A DNA stretch of 64,000 bases from Marinobacter salinus (lineage in GTDB: Bacteria; Pseudomonadota; Gammaproteobacteria; Pseudomonadales; Oleiphilaceae): NCBI RefSeq assembly GCF_001854125.1, contig NZ_CP017715.1, positions 3,348,001 through 3,412,000 of the forward strand, read 5' to 3'. Below, in pieces: positions 33,820-44,028 of the stretch. The notes under the pieces were generated by a model. The model saw only the letters and a program-made list of their open reading frames with translations. It was not told the origin of the DNA and did not search any database. The position numbers and the translations under genes are program-made. Every line of letters begins with the position of its first letter. Within the stretch, counting starts at the first letter, position 1.

Positions 33820-34692
33820 ATGAAAAAGATTCATTTTGGCCTGTTTGCACTATGTACCGTGATGGCTATGCCGTCTTCCGCGGATCAGGTGAAACCCGAT
33901 GATCTGATTGTACAGGGCAATCTGTGCGTGGGTTTTGACTGTGTCGATGGAGAAGATTTTTCTCTGGGTACGCTCAAACTCAAAGAAAACAATACCCGCT
34001 TACGCTGGCATGACACCTCAGCAGTACCGGGCGACCTGGTGCGCCAGGCGCTGCCCAACGCCTACATTGAGGGAACCGTTGGAGAGTCCTGGCGCATGGA
34101 CGCCAACCAGTCCAACAATGAGGGCGCTAATGCCTTTTACATCAATCAGCAAAGCCTTGAGACCTATGATGTGCTGAGTGACGGGACAGCGCCGGATTAT
34201 GATTGCTCAGACTTGAATGCTATTCCCAAACCGGTGGTCGGTACGATACCTGAAGGGGAGTTTCTGGAGAGTGAAGTAACGTGTGATCTACTAACAGCAA
34301 AACAGACCCTGCAGATCAATGGCATTGTACTTGGCGGTGCTGCAGGCGACGGTGTTGCTTTGGGAACAGGTGCAACACTCGCAGATGGCGAAGTAAGCCT
34401 GGGCAGTGCGGAACTCCGTCGGCGGCTGGTGCATGTGGCGAGTGCCCTGGCGGATTCCGATGTATTGATCAAATCGCAGATGGACAGTGGTTTGTTTCAG
34501 GAGCAGCACGAACGTCTGGATGAGATTGAGGCTTTGCTGGGTATGGTCGAACGGAGTGTGGCTGTGCTGGAAACAGCAACCAAGGCAAAAGCTGGCAGCG
34601 GGGGTAGCGGCGCCATGGGCTGGCTGATTTTGTTGTTCCCGCTTCTTCTGGCGTTGCGCCCCCGGCAAAGGCGGTACGCCGGCCTGAGGTGA
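33820..34692 (+). CDS. GlyGly-CTERM surface protein
   Basis: A 290-residue exported protein with signal peptide MKKIHFGLFALCTVMAMPSSA. It shares the CVG.DCV element with the preceding paralogue and has a longer middle region with two further cysteines. A coiled coil (about 225-255) leads to the tail GSGGSGAMGWLILLFPLLLALR-plus-basic residues, which is a GlyGly-CTERM sorting signal. It is the likely substrate of the nearby rhombosortase, after which it would be released or attached at the cell surface. The ATG lies 22 bases after the previous stop. Confidence 0.85.
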   Translation: MKKIHFGLFALCTVMAMPSSADQVKPDDLIVQGNLCVGFDCVDGEDFSLGTLKLKENNTRLRWHDTSAVPGDLVRQALPNAYIEGTVGESWRMDANQSNNEGANAFYINQQSLETYDVLSDGTAPDYDCSDLNAIPKPVVGTIPEGEFLESEVTCDLLTAKQTLQINGIVLGGAAGDGVALGTGATLADGEVSLGSAELRRRLVHVASALADSDVLIKSQMDSGLFQEQHERLDEIEALLGMVERSVAVLETATKAKAGSGGSGAMGWLILLFPLLLALRPRQRRYAGLR

Positions 34693-34728
34693 GTGGCATC
34701 CCGGGACGTTTAGCGTTGAAAAGGGATT

Positions 34729-34761
34729 GGCCCGGCAGTTGTCGCTTTCTCTGCCGGGGCC
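34729..34761 (+). terminator. Possible terminator after GlyGly-CTERM gene
   Basis: GGCCCGGCAG pairs with CTGCCGGGGCC across an 11-12 base loop. There is no T-run, so termination is uncertain; it lies between two convergent genes. Confidence 0.4.
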
Positions 34762-34789
34762 TATTCATTCACCTGGATGGCTTTCTGCC

Positions 34790-35290
34790 TTAGTAGGCAC
34801 CCTCGCTGTAAATCAATTCATAGCTGTGGCTGTAAATTTCCAGAATGTTCCCAAACGGATCTTCCATGTAAATCATGCGATAGGGCTTCTCGCCAGGGTA
34901 GTAATACCGGGGCTTCTCCATCCGCTTTTTACCACCGGCTGCGACAATGCGCTCTGTCAGTTCCTCAACGTTGGGATCCTGCACGCAGAAGTGGAAAACG
35001 CCCGTTTTCCAGTATTCAAAGTTGTTCTCCGGGTTCACCTGATCCTTGAACTGAAACAGCTCGACGCCGATCCGGTCACCGGTGGATAGATGGGCGATGC
35101 GGAAACTTCCCCAGCCTGCTCCAAATACGTCAGTGCACATCTCACCAATGGGGCTGTCGTCCTCTGCGATATCGGTCGGCTTCATGATCAGATACCAGCC
35201 CATGACCTGGGTATAGAATTCGACGGCTTTTTCCAGATCCGGGACTGAAATACCAATGTGTGAAAAGTTTCTTGGGTAGACGTTGTTCAT
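34790..35290 (-). CDS. VOC (glyoxalase/dioxygenase) family protein
   Basis: A 166-residue vicinal-oxygen-chelate protein. The start NFSHIGISVPDLEKAVEFYTQVMGW is a classic VOC half-module, and a second half contains FHFCVQDPNVEELTERIVAAGG and YMEDPFGNILEIYSHSYE with probable metal ligands H and E. It is likely a cytoplasmic dioxygenase, lyase or isomerase. It is divergent from the LysR gene at 35385, across a 94-base AT-rich gap, so the LysR protein is its probable regulator. Confidence 0.88.
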   Translation of the reverse strand: MNNVYPRNFSHIGISVPDLEKAVEFYTQVMGWYLIMKPTDIAEDDSPIGEMCTDVFGAGWGSFRIAHLSTGDRIGVELFQFKDQVNPENNFEYWKTGVFHFCVQDPNVEELTERIVAAGGKKRMEKPRYYYPGEKPYRMIYMEDPFGNILEIYSHSYELIYSEGAY

Positions 35291-35384
35291 TACCTGTTCT
35301 CCTGCTGTGACGTTGAAAGCAGGTTACAAGGATCAAAAGATTACGTAAAATTATCATATATCATGTTTATGAGTATGTTTTGTT

Positions 35385-36254
35385 ATGATTAATCCGGTCT
35401 GGTTGCGCAGTTTTTGTACGCTTGTAGAAGTCGGTCATTTCACACGCACTGCCGAGCGCCTGCACATGACCCAGTCGGGTGTGAGTCAGCATGTGCGCAA
35501 GCTCGAAGACCACCTGGGTAGGGCGTTACTGGTCCGGCATGGGAAGCAGTTCACGCTCACAGATGCGGGCGAACACCTCTACAACGATGCGCGGGTGATT
35601 GTCGAGTCCCTGTCGAACCTGGAGCAACGGGTTGGGGAAGATCCTGCGTACGAAGGGCTGGTCCGGATCATGTCGCCGGGCAGCGTGGGGCTCAAGCTTT
35701 ATCCCCACCTTCTGGAGCTGCAGCAGCAGCATCCCAAGCTGGTGATTGATTACCGGTTTGCACCGAACTCCGATGTGGAGGCGGCAATTGCCGGGTTTGG
35801 CGTTGATTTTGGGTTGATGACCAGCCCGTCCTCCCTTCATGAGGTGAGCTGTCGTCCGGTTGCCAAAGAATCACTGCTTCTGGTGACCCCGGCCGATGTC
35901 ATTGATCCGGGCTGGGAGCAATTGCTTAAGCTCGGTTTTATTGATCATCCTGATGGCGCTCACCATACCCGTCTGCTGCTGGGCGCGAATTACCCTGAGT
36001 TTGAGAATAGCCACTTGTTTGAAAAGAAGGGTTTTTCCAATCAGATCAGTCTGATTCTTGAGCCCGTCAGCATGGGCCTGGGGTTTACGGTCTTACCCGC
36101 CTATGCGGTCGAGGCATTTGAAAAGAAACACCTCGTCCGGATCCATCGGCTTCCCCACCCGGTCAGTGAGACCCTGTACCTCGGTGTCAATCGTCACAAA
36201 ACTCTGCCGGGCAGAGTGAATACGGTGATTGCCGAGGCTCGAAGATGGTTTTAG
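35385..36254 (+). CDS. LysR-type transcriptional regulator
   Basis: A 289-residue regulator. The winged helix-turn-helix lies at about 3-62 ([32 protein letters not shown]); an effector-binding domain follows (about 90-289). It is divergent from the VOC gene, the usual arrangement for LysR target control, and its last 4 bases overlap the end of the convergent DISM-GGDEF-EAL gene. Confidence 0.92.
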   Translation: MINPVWLRSFCTLVEVGHFTRTAERLHMTQSGVSQHVRKLEDHLGRALLVRHGKQFTLTDAGEHLYNDARVIVESLSNLEQRVGEDPAYEGLVRIMSPGSVGLKLYPHLLELQQQHPKLVIDYRFAPNSDVEAAIAGFGVDFGLMTSPSSLHEVSCRPVAKESLLLVTPADVIDPGWEQLLKLGFIDHPDGAHHTRLLLGANYPEFENSHLFEKKGFSNQISLILEPVSMGLGFTVLPAYAVEAFEKKHLVRIHRLPHPVSETLYLGVNRHKTLPGRVNTVIAEARRWF

Positions 36255-38836
36255 ATTGCCGAACGGGGCTCCGAAAGCCACTGTTTCAGCTCTGGTAACG
36301 GCAGTGGATGACAGAGCCAGTAACCCTGAAGCCGGTCGCATCCCATGTCCCGGAGCAGGTGCGCTGTTTCCTCATCCTCGACACCTTCCGCAACAACCGG
36401 ATAACCCAGGCCGTGGGCCATATTAATCGCGGTTTCGATTATAACCTTTGAGGTTTTACTGGAGCCGACATCTATGATTAATGATCGGTCCAGCTTGATC
36501 TCGGTAGCTGGCAATTGCTTGAGGTAGGACAGTGAGGAGTAGCCGCTGCCGAAATCATCAATGGAGATGCCCAGGCCGATACCAGCCAGGGCTTTCAGAG
36601 CCTCAAGCCCTTTGTCCGGATCTTCCATGGCAGCGGTTTCTGTTAATTCTATGGTGAGTCGTTCGGCACTGACCTTATGATGCGCCAGCCTGTCCTGGAT
36701 CAGGTTCTTGAGTTGGCGGGAAGTCAGGTCACGGGCGGAAATATTGATTGATATGTCCAGCCCGGGATAGTCCGTCAGCAGTTGGGCCAGGTCCCCGATA
36801 CCCCTTTCAAAAGCCCATCGGGTCAACTGTGTGATCACACCGGTTTCTTCCGCCAGAGGTATGAAATCACTCGGGTGAACCCATCCACGCTCCGAATGAT
36901 GCCAGCGAATGAGAGCTTCCAGGCCAATAATATTACCAGTGGCCAGGCAGACCTTTGGTTGGTAGTAGAGCTGTGTCTGGTTCTGTTGCAACGCGTCCCG
37001 GAGGTCGGACATCAGGGTCAGTCGACTTTCGCTGTAGATGTCGTAGTCCGGTGAGTAAAAGCCCGTTTCGAACGGGCCTTTGGGCGCGATTTCCATGCCG
37101 ACGTGAGCATTTCGGATCAGCAATGCTGCGTTGTCTCCGTGCAGGGGATAGCTGGCCGCTCCGAATTTTGGGTGGAGCTCAATTGCCAGGTTGTCCAGCA
37201 GGATTGGTTCAGACAGAAGCTTGAGGGCGTTATTCAATCCCTCAAAATTGTCATTCACATGGCGTGAGTCGACCAGCAGGCCGAAGCTGTCACCGGATAG
37301 TTGATAAACGTACTCATCGTGCCCCTGCTCGCTTCGGATTCCGTGGACAACCGGAAGCTGGGCAGCCAGTTCGGTCATTTGCTCGGCAATCCGTTTAAGC
37401 AGGCGCTCGCTGCGGTTCAGGCCGAGGGTACGGTTGATTTCGTCCAGGCGGGTAATTCGAGCCACACCCACCATGTACTGGCCGTCCGGATCCCGCTTTA
37501 ACTGTTGATCCACCATCCACTCAAACCGGTTTCGGTTGGGCAGGCCCGTCACCGGATCGTGCATCATCGCTTCAGTCAGCTTGTTGTGCACTTCGTTCCG
37601 GGCTTTTTCTTTCTGCAAGCTGTCGGCTTGCGCCTTGATCTTGTCTTCCCGTTCGCGATAAAGGCGATCCGCCAGGGCCAGTGTCAGAATAAAGGCTTCC
37701 AGGCCGGAGCCGATCTGCATGGCGTATTCGGTCATGAAGTTTTCAGGGAAAAAGCCGAGGGCACGGCCAGACGTGGCCAGTACGCCAATAGTGAGCGGTG
37801 TCCAGGCAAAGGTGAAGAAAGCGCCTGCCCGGACGCCGGCGGCCCAGGTAATGGGGCCGGCGATAAACAGAAGGGAGAAAAAGAACAGGGCGGAGATGGA
37901 TGAGAGTGTAACCGCGGCGTTGTAATTCAGCGTCAGGGCGGCAATGAAGTTGAAGATCTCAAAATACATCATCCCTCGAATGGCGATGTCTAGTCGCGGG
38001 CTGTGGGATCTGATCTTCAGGAATTCCCGGCAGAATAGAATGGAAAACAAGGCCAGAACCGGCATCGATGCCAATAAAAGCCGGGCGTGGAGATCGGGGA
38101 ACTGAGGGTAAAAGTGCTGGAAGCTGTAGCCCATGATGGAGGTGAAGAACAGCAGGTAGCCGGCAATCGCCAGCGCGTAATACAGGTAGAGCTTTTCCCG
38201 CAGGGTCAGAAAAACTGCGAGGTTGATCAGGATGATGACGGTCAGACTGCCGTAGTAAAAGAAATGCAGTTTCTGCTCATTGGCTGCGGCTTCAAAGAAT
38301 TGATGCTCGCGCCAAACCTTAAGGGGCAGAATCATGGACCCTGCGGTTTGCACCCGAATATACACAGTTTTGAGTTGATCGGGCGCCAACTGGAAGCGCA
38401 GCAGCATGTTCGGATGATCAACTTCCCTCGGGTAAAAGGGGCGCGTATCGCCGGTTTTGAACTCGTGAATTCTGGTGCCGCCCGCAAATTCAAAGAAAAT
38501 TACGTCGTCCAGCTGGGCATAGGCGAGTTCAGCAATCAGGTTCAGGCGCTGCGCTGTCTGGTTGTCAACGGAAAACCGCAGCCAGTAAGCGGATGGGGTT
38601 ATGCCAAAGGTTGCATTATCACTGAGCGTCGATTGCCACTGACTTTCCGGCAGATTAATAACGTGTTCAATGTCAGCCTGGGCTTCAGGGTCCTCCCAGT
38701 ATTGAAAACGGGTCTGAATGGATGACGCGGGCGGCTTGATGGTAATGGGTGTGGTTTTGGCCTGGGCCTGGGCCATCGGCCAGACACACAGTAGCATCAT
38801 GGCCAGAATGAAGCGTAAAGCTTGGGATAGAATCAC
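36251..38836 (-). CDS. 7TMR-DISM, degenerate GGDEF and EAL protein
   Basis: An 861-residue membrane protein. A signal peptide (about 1-26) precedes a periplasmic DISM domain (about 35-180), seven helices (about 190-390), a GGDEF domain (about 430-590) and an EAL domain (about 605-855). The cyclase motif is SGDSF instead of GG[DE]EF, so it is probably inactive or GTP-sensing. The EAL domain keeps [16 protein letters not shown] and EGVED, so cyclic di-GMP phosphodiesterase activity is likely. Together with the cyclase at 13323 this window encodes both synthesis and breakdown. Confidence 0.92.
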   Translation of the reverse strand: MILSQALRFILAMMLLCVWPMAQAQAKTTPITIKPPASSIQTRFQYWEDPEAQADIEHVINLPESQWQSTLSDNATFGITPSAYWLRFSVDNQTAQRLNLIAELAYAQLDDVIFFEFAGGTRIHEFKTGDTRPFYPREVDHPNMLLRFQLAPDQLKTVYIRVQTAGSMILPLKVWREHQFFEAAANEQKLHFFYYGSLTVIILINLAVFLTLREKLYLYYALAIAGYLLFFTSIMGYSFQHFYPQFPDLHARLLLASMPVLALFSILFCREFLKIRSHSPRLDIAIRGMMYFEIFNFIAALTLNYNAAVTLSSISALFFFSLLFIAGPITWAAGVRAGAFFTFAWTPLTIGVLATSGRALGFFPENFMTEYAMQIGSGLEAFILTLALADRLYREREDKIKAQADSLQKEKARNEVHNKLTEAMMHDPVTGLPNRNRFEWMVDQQLKRDPDGQYMVGVARITRLDEINRTLGLNRSERLLKRIAEQMTELAAQLPVVHGIRSEQGHDEYVYQLSGDSFGLLVDSRHVNDNFEGLNNALKLLSEPILLDNLAIELHPKFGAASYPLHGDNAALLIRNAHVGMEIAPKGPFETGFYSPDYDIYSESRLTLMSDLRDALQQNQTQLYYQPKVCLATGNIIGLEALIRWHHSERGWVHPSDFIPLAEETGVITQLTRWAFERGIGDLAQLLTDYPGLDISINISARDLTSRQLKNLIQDRLAHHKVSAERLTIELTETAAMEDPDKGLEALKALAGIGLGISIDDFGSGYSSLSYLKQLPATEIKLDRSLIIDVGSSKTSKVIIETAINMAHGLGYPVVAEGVEDEETAHLLRDMGCDRLQGYWLCHPLPLPELKQWLSEPRSAI

Positions 38837-39010
38837 GAACAGCTAACCCCTGAAGTTCTGCCATTGAGTCTTCCCTTTATTGTTTTTCGTCCTGGTTACA
38901 GTGTTGATCCTATCGCTTATCGGGCGTCAGGGTGAAATCTTCGTGTAAAAATGTGCACGGTATCTTAACAACGACCGGGACATGGACGATTGTCGCGTTG
39001 TAGTCGCCGG

Positions 39011-39814
39011 TTACTTCCGGGCCATGGTTTCCAGCATCCGGTTCACTGCCTCCAGGTGTTCCGGCTCATTGTGACTCATCCCCTGGAAGCAGGCGCACAG
39101 GTCGAGGAAGTCTTTCAGTTCCATACGTTGGGCGATTTTCATCAGGCGTTTGGTTAAACGGGTAGCTTTGGGGGGCTGGCTGGCCATTCGCTTTGCCATA
39201 TCCAGCGCGGTTGGCAGGAGTTCTTCCGGGCTGACCACCTCCAGGACGATGCCCAGCTCCTGAGCCTCCTTTGCATCCACGATCCGACCGGTGAGGGTCA
39301 GTTCGAAGGCGCGTTGGTATCCGATCAGGCGCTGCATGAACCAGGCACCGCCGTCGCCCGGGATGATCCCGAGATTGAGGAACGTCTCGCCGAACCTGGC
39401 TTTTTCGGAAGCGATGCGAATGTCCGCCATGTTTGCCAGGTCAAAGCCGGCACCAATAGCGGGCCCGTTCACCGCGGCAATAACGGGCACCTCAACATTC
39501 TGCATGGCAAGGGGAATGCGCTGGATGCCTTTGCGGTAGCGATCGGCACACTCGGCCACGTCGCCCGCGAAATCTCCACTGCGGTTGGCCATGTCGCGTA
39601 TGTTTCCGCCTGCGCTGAATGAGGAACCGGCGCCCGTGATCACCAGTACCGACACCTCGTCGCAATGGTTAACCCACTCGGTGGTGGTAACGATATCGTC
39701 AATCAGGTGGGACCCTGTAAGAGCATTGCGCAGATCGTGGCGGTTCAGGGTGAGGACCGCGACCCGATCTTCCAGGGTGAGCAGGGCGTCGGTTAATGGC
39801 GGCAGGTTTGTCAT
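39011..39814 (-). CDS. Enoyl-CoA hydratase/isomerase family protein
   Basis: A 267-residue crotonase-fold enzyme. The oxyanion-hole segment GAGSSFSAGGNIRDM is at about 65-80 and the second glycine element AAVNGPAIGAGFDLANMADIRIAS at about 115-140. The acidic residues at the usual catalytic sites are near ARFGETFLNLGIIPGDGG. The start at 39814 has a GGAG site; a longer in-frame reading would overlap the next gene. It adds water to, or isomerises, an enoyl-CoA; the substrate is unknown. Confidence 0.9.
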   Translation of the reverse strand: MTNLPPLTDALLTLEDRVAVLTLNRHDLRNALTGSHLIDDIVTTTEWVNHCDEVSVLVITGAGSSFSAGGNIRDMANRSGDFAGDVAECADRYRKGIQRIPLAMQNVEVPVIAAVNGPAIGAGFDLANMADIRIASEKARFGETFLNLGIIPGDGGAWFMQRLIGYQRAFELTLTGRIVDAKEAQELGIVLEVVSPEELLPTALDMAKRMASQPPKATRLTKRLMKIAQRMELKDFLDLCACFQGMSHNEPEHLEAVNRMLETMARK

Positions 39815-39851
39815 GGTCGGGGCTCCGTGTTTCAAGGTGATGGGCTCAGGC

Positions 39852-40028
39852 TCACTTCCACTCATCTTCCGCTTTTTCTTCGGCTTCCAGCTCCGCCTTG
39901 CGCTTTTTGATCTTCTCCATTTTTTCCGGTGAGATCTTCATGCTGTGAGCGGAGTCGCGCAGTATGATGAGGCTACCCAGCACAAGCACGACAGCAACAA
40001 TGAGAAAAATCCATCCGATAAGAGGCAT
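39852..40028 (-). CDS. Small single-helix membrane protein (DUF2897-like)
   Basis: A 58-residue protein with one N-terminal transmembrane helix (IGWIFLIVAVVLVLGSLIIL) and a charged cytoplasmic tail rich in K and E (KMEKIKKRKAELEAEEKAEDEW). GGGAG lies about 10 bases before the ATG. This pattern fits the small DUF2897 family of marine gammaproteobacteria. Function unknown. It lies 37 bases upstream of the enoyl-CoA hydratase gene on the same strand. Confidence 0.7.
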   Translation of the reverse strand: MPLIGWIFLIVAVVLVLGSLIILRDSAHSMKISPEKMEKIKKRKAELEAEEKAEDEWK

Positions 40029-40181
40029 GTGGGTCGCTCCCTGATTCCTAGAGTTTTCTTATAGTGAACCCGCCCATGAGTGACTGACAAGTTGTTCACT
40101 GCTTTTTCACAAATACCGGCACCACTCCCATACCGCGGCTATGCTGAGAAAAGCTGAAAGGCCCTGGAAGGGAGGCACATC

Positions 40182-41282
40182 ATGCGTATCGAGAGTATCG
40201 CGGTGTACACCGCCGACTTGCCATACACGGGTAAGGCATACGCCTTTGCTGGCGGGCGATCACATCAGGTATTTACCAGCACGGTGGTAGTCCTTACCAC
40301 AGATACGGGGCTCGCCGGGTGCGGTGAGGTCTGTCCTTGCGGGCCAAACTACATGGCGGCGTTTTCCGAGGGGCTTCCCTCTTGCCTGTCGATGCTGGCG
40401 CCCAGTGTGATTGGTGCGGATCCGAGGCAGGTCAGTCTGATCCATGAGCGCATGGATCAGGCGCTCACCGGACATGCCGTTGCCAAGGCTGCCATTGATA
40501 TTGCCTGTTGGGATCTACTGGGCAAGGACACCGGGCTGCCGGTCTACACTTTGCTGGGTGGGCTGCTATCGCCATCCATGCCGTTGCACCGGATTGTTCC
40601 CCTGGCGGAACCCGCCGAGATGGAGGAGTCGTTGCGGCGTTATCGGTCGGAGGGTTTTCGCCACATTCAGATCAAGCTGGGACACAGCGTTGAAGAAGAT
40701 ATCGAGCTCGTCCGTACTCTAAGCAAGCTCAAACAGCCGGATGAACTCTGGATTGGCGACATCAACGCGGCCTGGCGGCGGGATCAGGTCATGCGGTTTT
40801 CTCGGGCAGTGGAAGATCTGGACCTGTATCTTGAGCAGCCCTGCCGAAGCTATGAGGAGTGCCTGTCGGTCCGGCGACGGTCCCGGCATCCGTTCAAGCT
40901 CGACGAGAGCCTGAATTCACTGGCCGATGTGCAACGGGCCGTTCGGGACGATGCGATGGATGCGATTGCCCTGAAGGTGAGTAAGTTCGGCGGCCTGACG
41001 CCGTCCCGCATTATTCGGGACGTGTGTGTGGATGCGGGGGTTGCCATGACCATAGAAGACGCCTGGGGCAGTGGCATAGCAACCGCCGCTTACGCCCATC
41101 TTGCCGCCAGTACCCCGGCCAGAGCCTTGCTAAATACCACCGATCTTCACAATTACAATACGGTTCAACTGGCCTCCGGGGCGCCGGAGGTTTCTGCCGG
41201 CCGGATGACCCTCAGTGACCGCCCGGGCCTTGGGGTGGTGCCGGATTTCAAAATGCTGACACTGCACGATGTGTACGAGTAA
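40182..41282 (+). CDS. Enolase-superfamily dehydratase/epimerase (MR/MLE subgroup)
   Basis: A 366-residue enzyme of the mandelate racemase/muconate lactonising group. A capping domain (about 1-125) precedes a barrel with the catalytic lysine in HIQIKLGH, metal ligands in IGDINAAW, LEQPC and LDESL, and a second lysine in ALKVSKFGGLT. The sequence is closest in pattern to cis-3-hydroxyproline dehydratase or hydroxyproline betaine epimerase. GGGAGG precedes the ATG. The adjacent solute-binding protein gene (convergent) could supply its substrate, but this is not shown. Confidence 0.87.
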   Translation: MRIESIAVYTADLPYTGKAYAFAGGRSHQVFTSTVVVLTTDTGLAGCGEVCPCGPNYMAAFSEGLPSCLSMLAPSVIGADPRQVSLIHERMDQALTGHAVAKAAIDIACWDLLGKDTGLPVYTLLGGLLSPSMPLHRIVPLAEPAEMEESLRRYRSEGFRHIQIKLGHSVEEDIELVRTLSKLKQPDELWIGDINAAWRRDQVMRFSRAVEDLDLYLEQPCRSYEECLSVRRRSRHPFKLDESLNSLADVQRAVRDDAMDAIALKVSKFGGLTPSRIIRDVCVDAGVAMTIEDAWGSGIATAAYAHLAASTPARALLNTTDLHNYNTVQLASGAPEVSAGRMTLSDRPGLGVVPDFKMLTLHDVYE

Positions 41283-41346
41283 GCCCACGAGATGAGTTGT
41301 TCGAGGCGTGGAAGGGCATGGAGGAAGGCATCAGTTTCAGCCCGGC

Positions 41347-42180
41347 TTACCCACCGGTAATGTAGCGGGCGGTATATTCCGCAACCAGCTCATCCACGCG
41401 GCCGTTGGTGACCAGGGTGTAAAGCTGGTCTGCCACCTGTTCGCGAAACTCGAAGGTATTGCACCTGGACTTTTTGGGAAAGGTGAAAAACAGTCCTTCG
41501 GTACTGATCGGTTTCCCCAGCGCCACAAACTTTTCGGACCGCCCTTCACGAGCCAGTTTCACCTGTCCTTGCAGTAACTCGTAGAGCACGTAATTCACAC
41601 GCCCGGCTTCGGCCATGAGGAACGATTGATCAATGGAGCGTACGGGCTCGATGGACAGTTGCTCATCCGCATACCGGTCGAAGTTCTGTCCAAAACTGTT
41701 CCCGATCAGGGTGCTGCCGACCTTGCCCTTCAGGTCCGGCCAGTGGCGATAGAGGAATTCCTGCCCTTTCGGCACCCAAATAGCGGTAGGCAGGTGCATG
41801 ATGGGTGGCAAAATGTAGTCCATATACTGAAATCGCTCCCGGGTCATGAATGCACCCGCAATCATGTCGATTTCACCCGCCTTCGCCAGGTGCTGAACCC
41901 GCGCCCAGGACCCTCTGTGGTGGATGTGTGCCTCTATTTTCAGGGGTTCGAGAATTTCACGCAGCAGAGCAGGGACAGCTCCAATGAGTTCTCCAGAGTC
42001 GTTTGGGTTTGTCCAGAGCAGGGGTGGGTATTCGGCATTACCGCTGACGTTGAGGGATGTGCAAACCGGTTTTTCGGCCAGGGCAGTGGCCGGGACCATC
42101 GACAGGACGATGAGAAGCATCAGTGGCAAGTATGCCGCTGAATACCATGTCTGGAGAGCACAAACAGGAAGCAACGGCAT
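41347..42180 (-). CDS. Periplasmic solute-binding-like protein
   Basis: A 277-residue exported protein of the type 2 periplasmic-binding fold. A signal peptide (to about 35) is followed by family-typical ELIGAVPALLREILEPL, GEIDMIAGAFMTRERFQYMDYILPP, KGKVGSTLIGNSFG and VNYVLYELLQGQVKLA. It has an isolated position, without permease or ATPase genes, as in the single-gene relatives of amino-acid binding proteins that serve as sensors. An AGGA site is 8 bases before the ATG. Confidence 0.82.
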   Translation of the reverse strand: MPLLPVCALQTWYSAAYLPLMLLIVLSMVPATALAEKPVCTSLNVSGNAEYPPLLWTNPNDSGELIGAVPALLREILEPLKIEAHIHHRGSWARVQHLAKAGEIDMIAGAFMTRERFQYMDYILPPIMHLPTAIWVPKGQEFLYRHWPDLKGKVGSTLIGNSFGQNFDRYADEQLSIEPVRSIDQSFLMAEAGRVNYVLYELLQGQVKLAREGRSEKFVALGKPISTEGLFFTFPKKSRCNTFEFREQVADQLYTLVTNGRVDELVAEYTARYITGG

Positions 42181-42430
42181 TAATAGTTCCTGAAGCTAAG
42201 TAAATCGGGGGTAGGTGAAAATGTATCATCATTTCGATGAATTTGATAACGCATGGTGATTTCGGGGCCGGCACCTTTTGTTGGGAATAAAAACGGATCT
42301 GACTCGTTATCCGGGTGAAGACAACAGAAATCTGTAGGAATTACGATGATGAAACGTACTCTGACTACCGAGAAGCAACTTATTTCCGACAGCTGGACTG
42401 GGTCAAAATAGTCTTTGCCGGAAAAGGCAA

Positions 42431-42982
42431 TCAGCATTCGGGGTTGCGATATTGAGAGGGTGACATTCCAAAACGCTTTCGGAATGCCCGTGAAAACTGG
42501 CTGTGGTCTGTGAAACCGCATTCAAGCGCCACGGCAGTAATTTTGGCTGAGCGCCGGTGCAACAGGTGCTTCGCTTGCAACAGACGCTGTTCCTGGACGT
42601 ATTGATAGGGGGCGAGTCCGAAGCTGGCGCGGAATAATCGGGCAAAATGGTAGGGGCTGAGACTCGTCCATTCAGACATGGTTGCCAGGTCCAGTGGCTG
42701 CGCCAGGTTCTCTTCAATTCGGTTTGCCAGTGCGCGCTTTTTGGCCCGGGAGAATTGTCCGCTGACTGCCTGGCGGTTCACCTGTCGGGTGGTGCGCTCA
42801 CCTCCCTGGGTGTAGATGCTGAGAGCATGATGCCGAGGGCGTTCGTAGCAAGCTTCCCCATGATGGTTATGCCAGTGGGCCAGTGCCCGGCCATCGTTTA
42901 ACTCCAGAACACGGCGGGGCGCGGCGCCGGCTGCGGTCAGCGCATGTACGATGTCTCTTGGTTCGCCCCGGCCTGCAGTCAT
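42431..42982 (-). CDS. AraC-family regulator lacking most of its sensor domain
   Basis: A 183-residue protein. The C-terminal DNA-binding pair is complete: LATMSEWTSLSPYHFARLFRASFGLAPYQYVQ and VALECGFTDHSQFSRAFRKRFGMSPSQYR. The first 70 residues match the start of AraC ligand domains, PRHHALSIYTQGGERTTRQVN, but then the frame passes directly to the linker FSRAKKRALANRIEENL; about 80-90 residues of the sensor core are missing with frame intact. The start at 42982 follows CGGAGCAGA. It may be a pseudogene or a constitutive regulator. It is divergent from the EamA gene. Confidence 0.75.
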   Translation of the reverse strand: MTAGRGEPRDIVHALTAAGAAPRRVLELNDGRALAHWHNHHGEACYERPRHHALSIYTQGGERTTRQVNRQAVSGQFSRAKKRALANRIEENLAQPLDLATMSEWTSLSPYHFARLFRASFGLAPYQYVQEQRLLQAKHLLHRRSAKITAVALECGFTDHSQFSRAFRKRFGMSPSQYRNPEC

Positions 42983-43110
42983 TCTGCTCCGTTCCTGATC
43001 GTCCGACCCTGTCGCAAGAATCTTCCACCCTTTAGCAAGATGTGACAAGCCTGTCTTTGGTGACGCAGGCTATGCTCCCGGATCCCTGCTGGATTTCGGA
43101 GTATTTTGCC

Positions 43111-44016
43111 ATGCCTATCGGTGCCCACTACGCCCTGACTGTTTTGATCTGGGGCCTGACCTGGACTGCGATCCGTTTGCAGGTGGAATCGGCTGCGGTG
43201 GACATTTCCGTATTCTACCGGTTCGTATTCGCCTCTGCCGTGGCTTTGGGTGGGCTTTCCTTGCTGCGGCGCCTGCCACGGTTCACGGTCCGGCAACACG
43301 GCTGGCTGGTACTTCAGGGGTTAACGCTTTATAGCATTAACTTTTTGCTGATCTATCGTGCGGCGGAGCACATGACCAGCGGACTCCTGGCCGTGGTGTT
43401 TTCACTGGCCGCGTTGTTCAATGCCTTCAATGGCAGGGTGTTTATGGGCATCCGGCCCAACCCCAGAATTTATCCGGCGGTGACACTCGGAATTTCCGGG
43501 GTCGCCCTGCTGTTCTGGCACGACCTGCAGATCGGTAATGCCACGCTGGTGGCTCTGGTTTTTGCGGTGGCCGGGACCTTCTGGTTTTCGCTGGGCAACC
43601 TGATCAGCCTGAAGGTCCGGACTGCAGAGATTCCCTTGCTGGCGGGCAATGCCTGGGCGATGTTCTACGGTGCCCTGGCTTTGGGGAGCTGGTGCCTGAT
43701 GAATGGCACTGAATGGGTGGTTCCACAGGGTTCGGTGTTCTGGGGCGCCACTCTGTTCCTCGCGGTTCCGGGATCGATTGTGGCCTTTTTTAGCTACATC
43801 ACTGTCATTCGCACCCTTGGGGCAGACAAGGCCGGTTACGCGACCGTGCTATTCCCGGTGGTGGCCCTGAGTGTATCAACCTGGCTGGAAGGTTTTGTCT
43901 GGAGCGGTACCGCACTGGCTGGAGCCTGTCTTGCGCTGCTCGGCAACTATGTCTTGTTCCGGAAGCCGGGTGCAAAGGCAAGTCCCGGTACACCCTCAAT
44001 CGGCAAAACCCGGTAG
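43111..44016 (+). CDS. EamA-family (DMT) transporter
   Basis: A 301-residue inner-membrane transporter with ten predicted helices formed by two EamA repeats (about 5-135 and 145-285), opening PIGAHYALTVLIWGLTWTAIRLQ. A GGAG is 9 bases before the ATG. It probably exports an amino acid or metabolite. The truncated AraC regulator is divergent 128 bases upstream and may control it. Confidence 0.9.
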   Translation: MPIGAHYALTVLIWGLTWTAIRLQVESAAVDISVFYRFVFASAVALGGLSLLRRLPRFTVRQHGWLVLQGLTLYSINFLLIYRAAEHMTSGLLAVVFSLAALFNAFNGRVFMGIRPNPRIYPAVTLGISGVALLFWHDLQIGNATLVALVFAVAGTFWFSLGNLISLKVRTAEIPLLAGNAWAMFYGALALGSWCLMNGTEWVVPQGSVFWGATLFLAVPGSIVAFFSYITVIRTLGADKAGYATVLFPVVALSVSTWLEGFVWSGTALAGACLALLGNYVLFRKPGAKASPGTPSIGKTR

Positions 44017-44028
44017 CGGGTGGATCAG

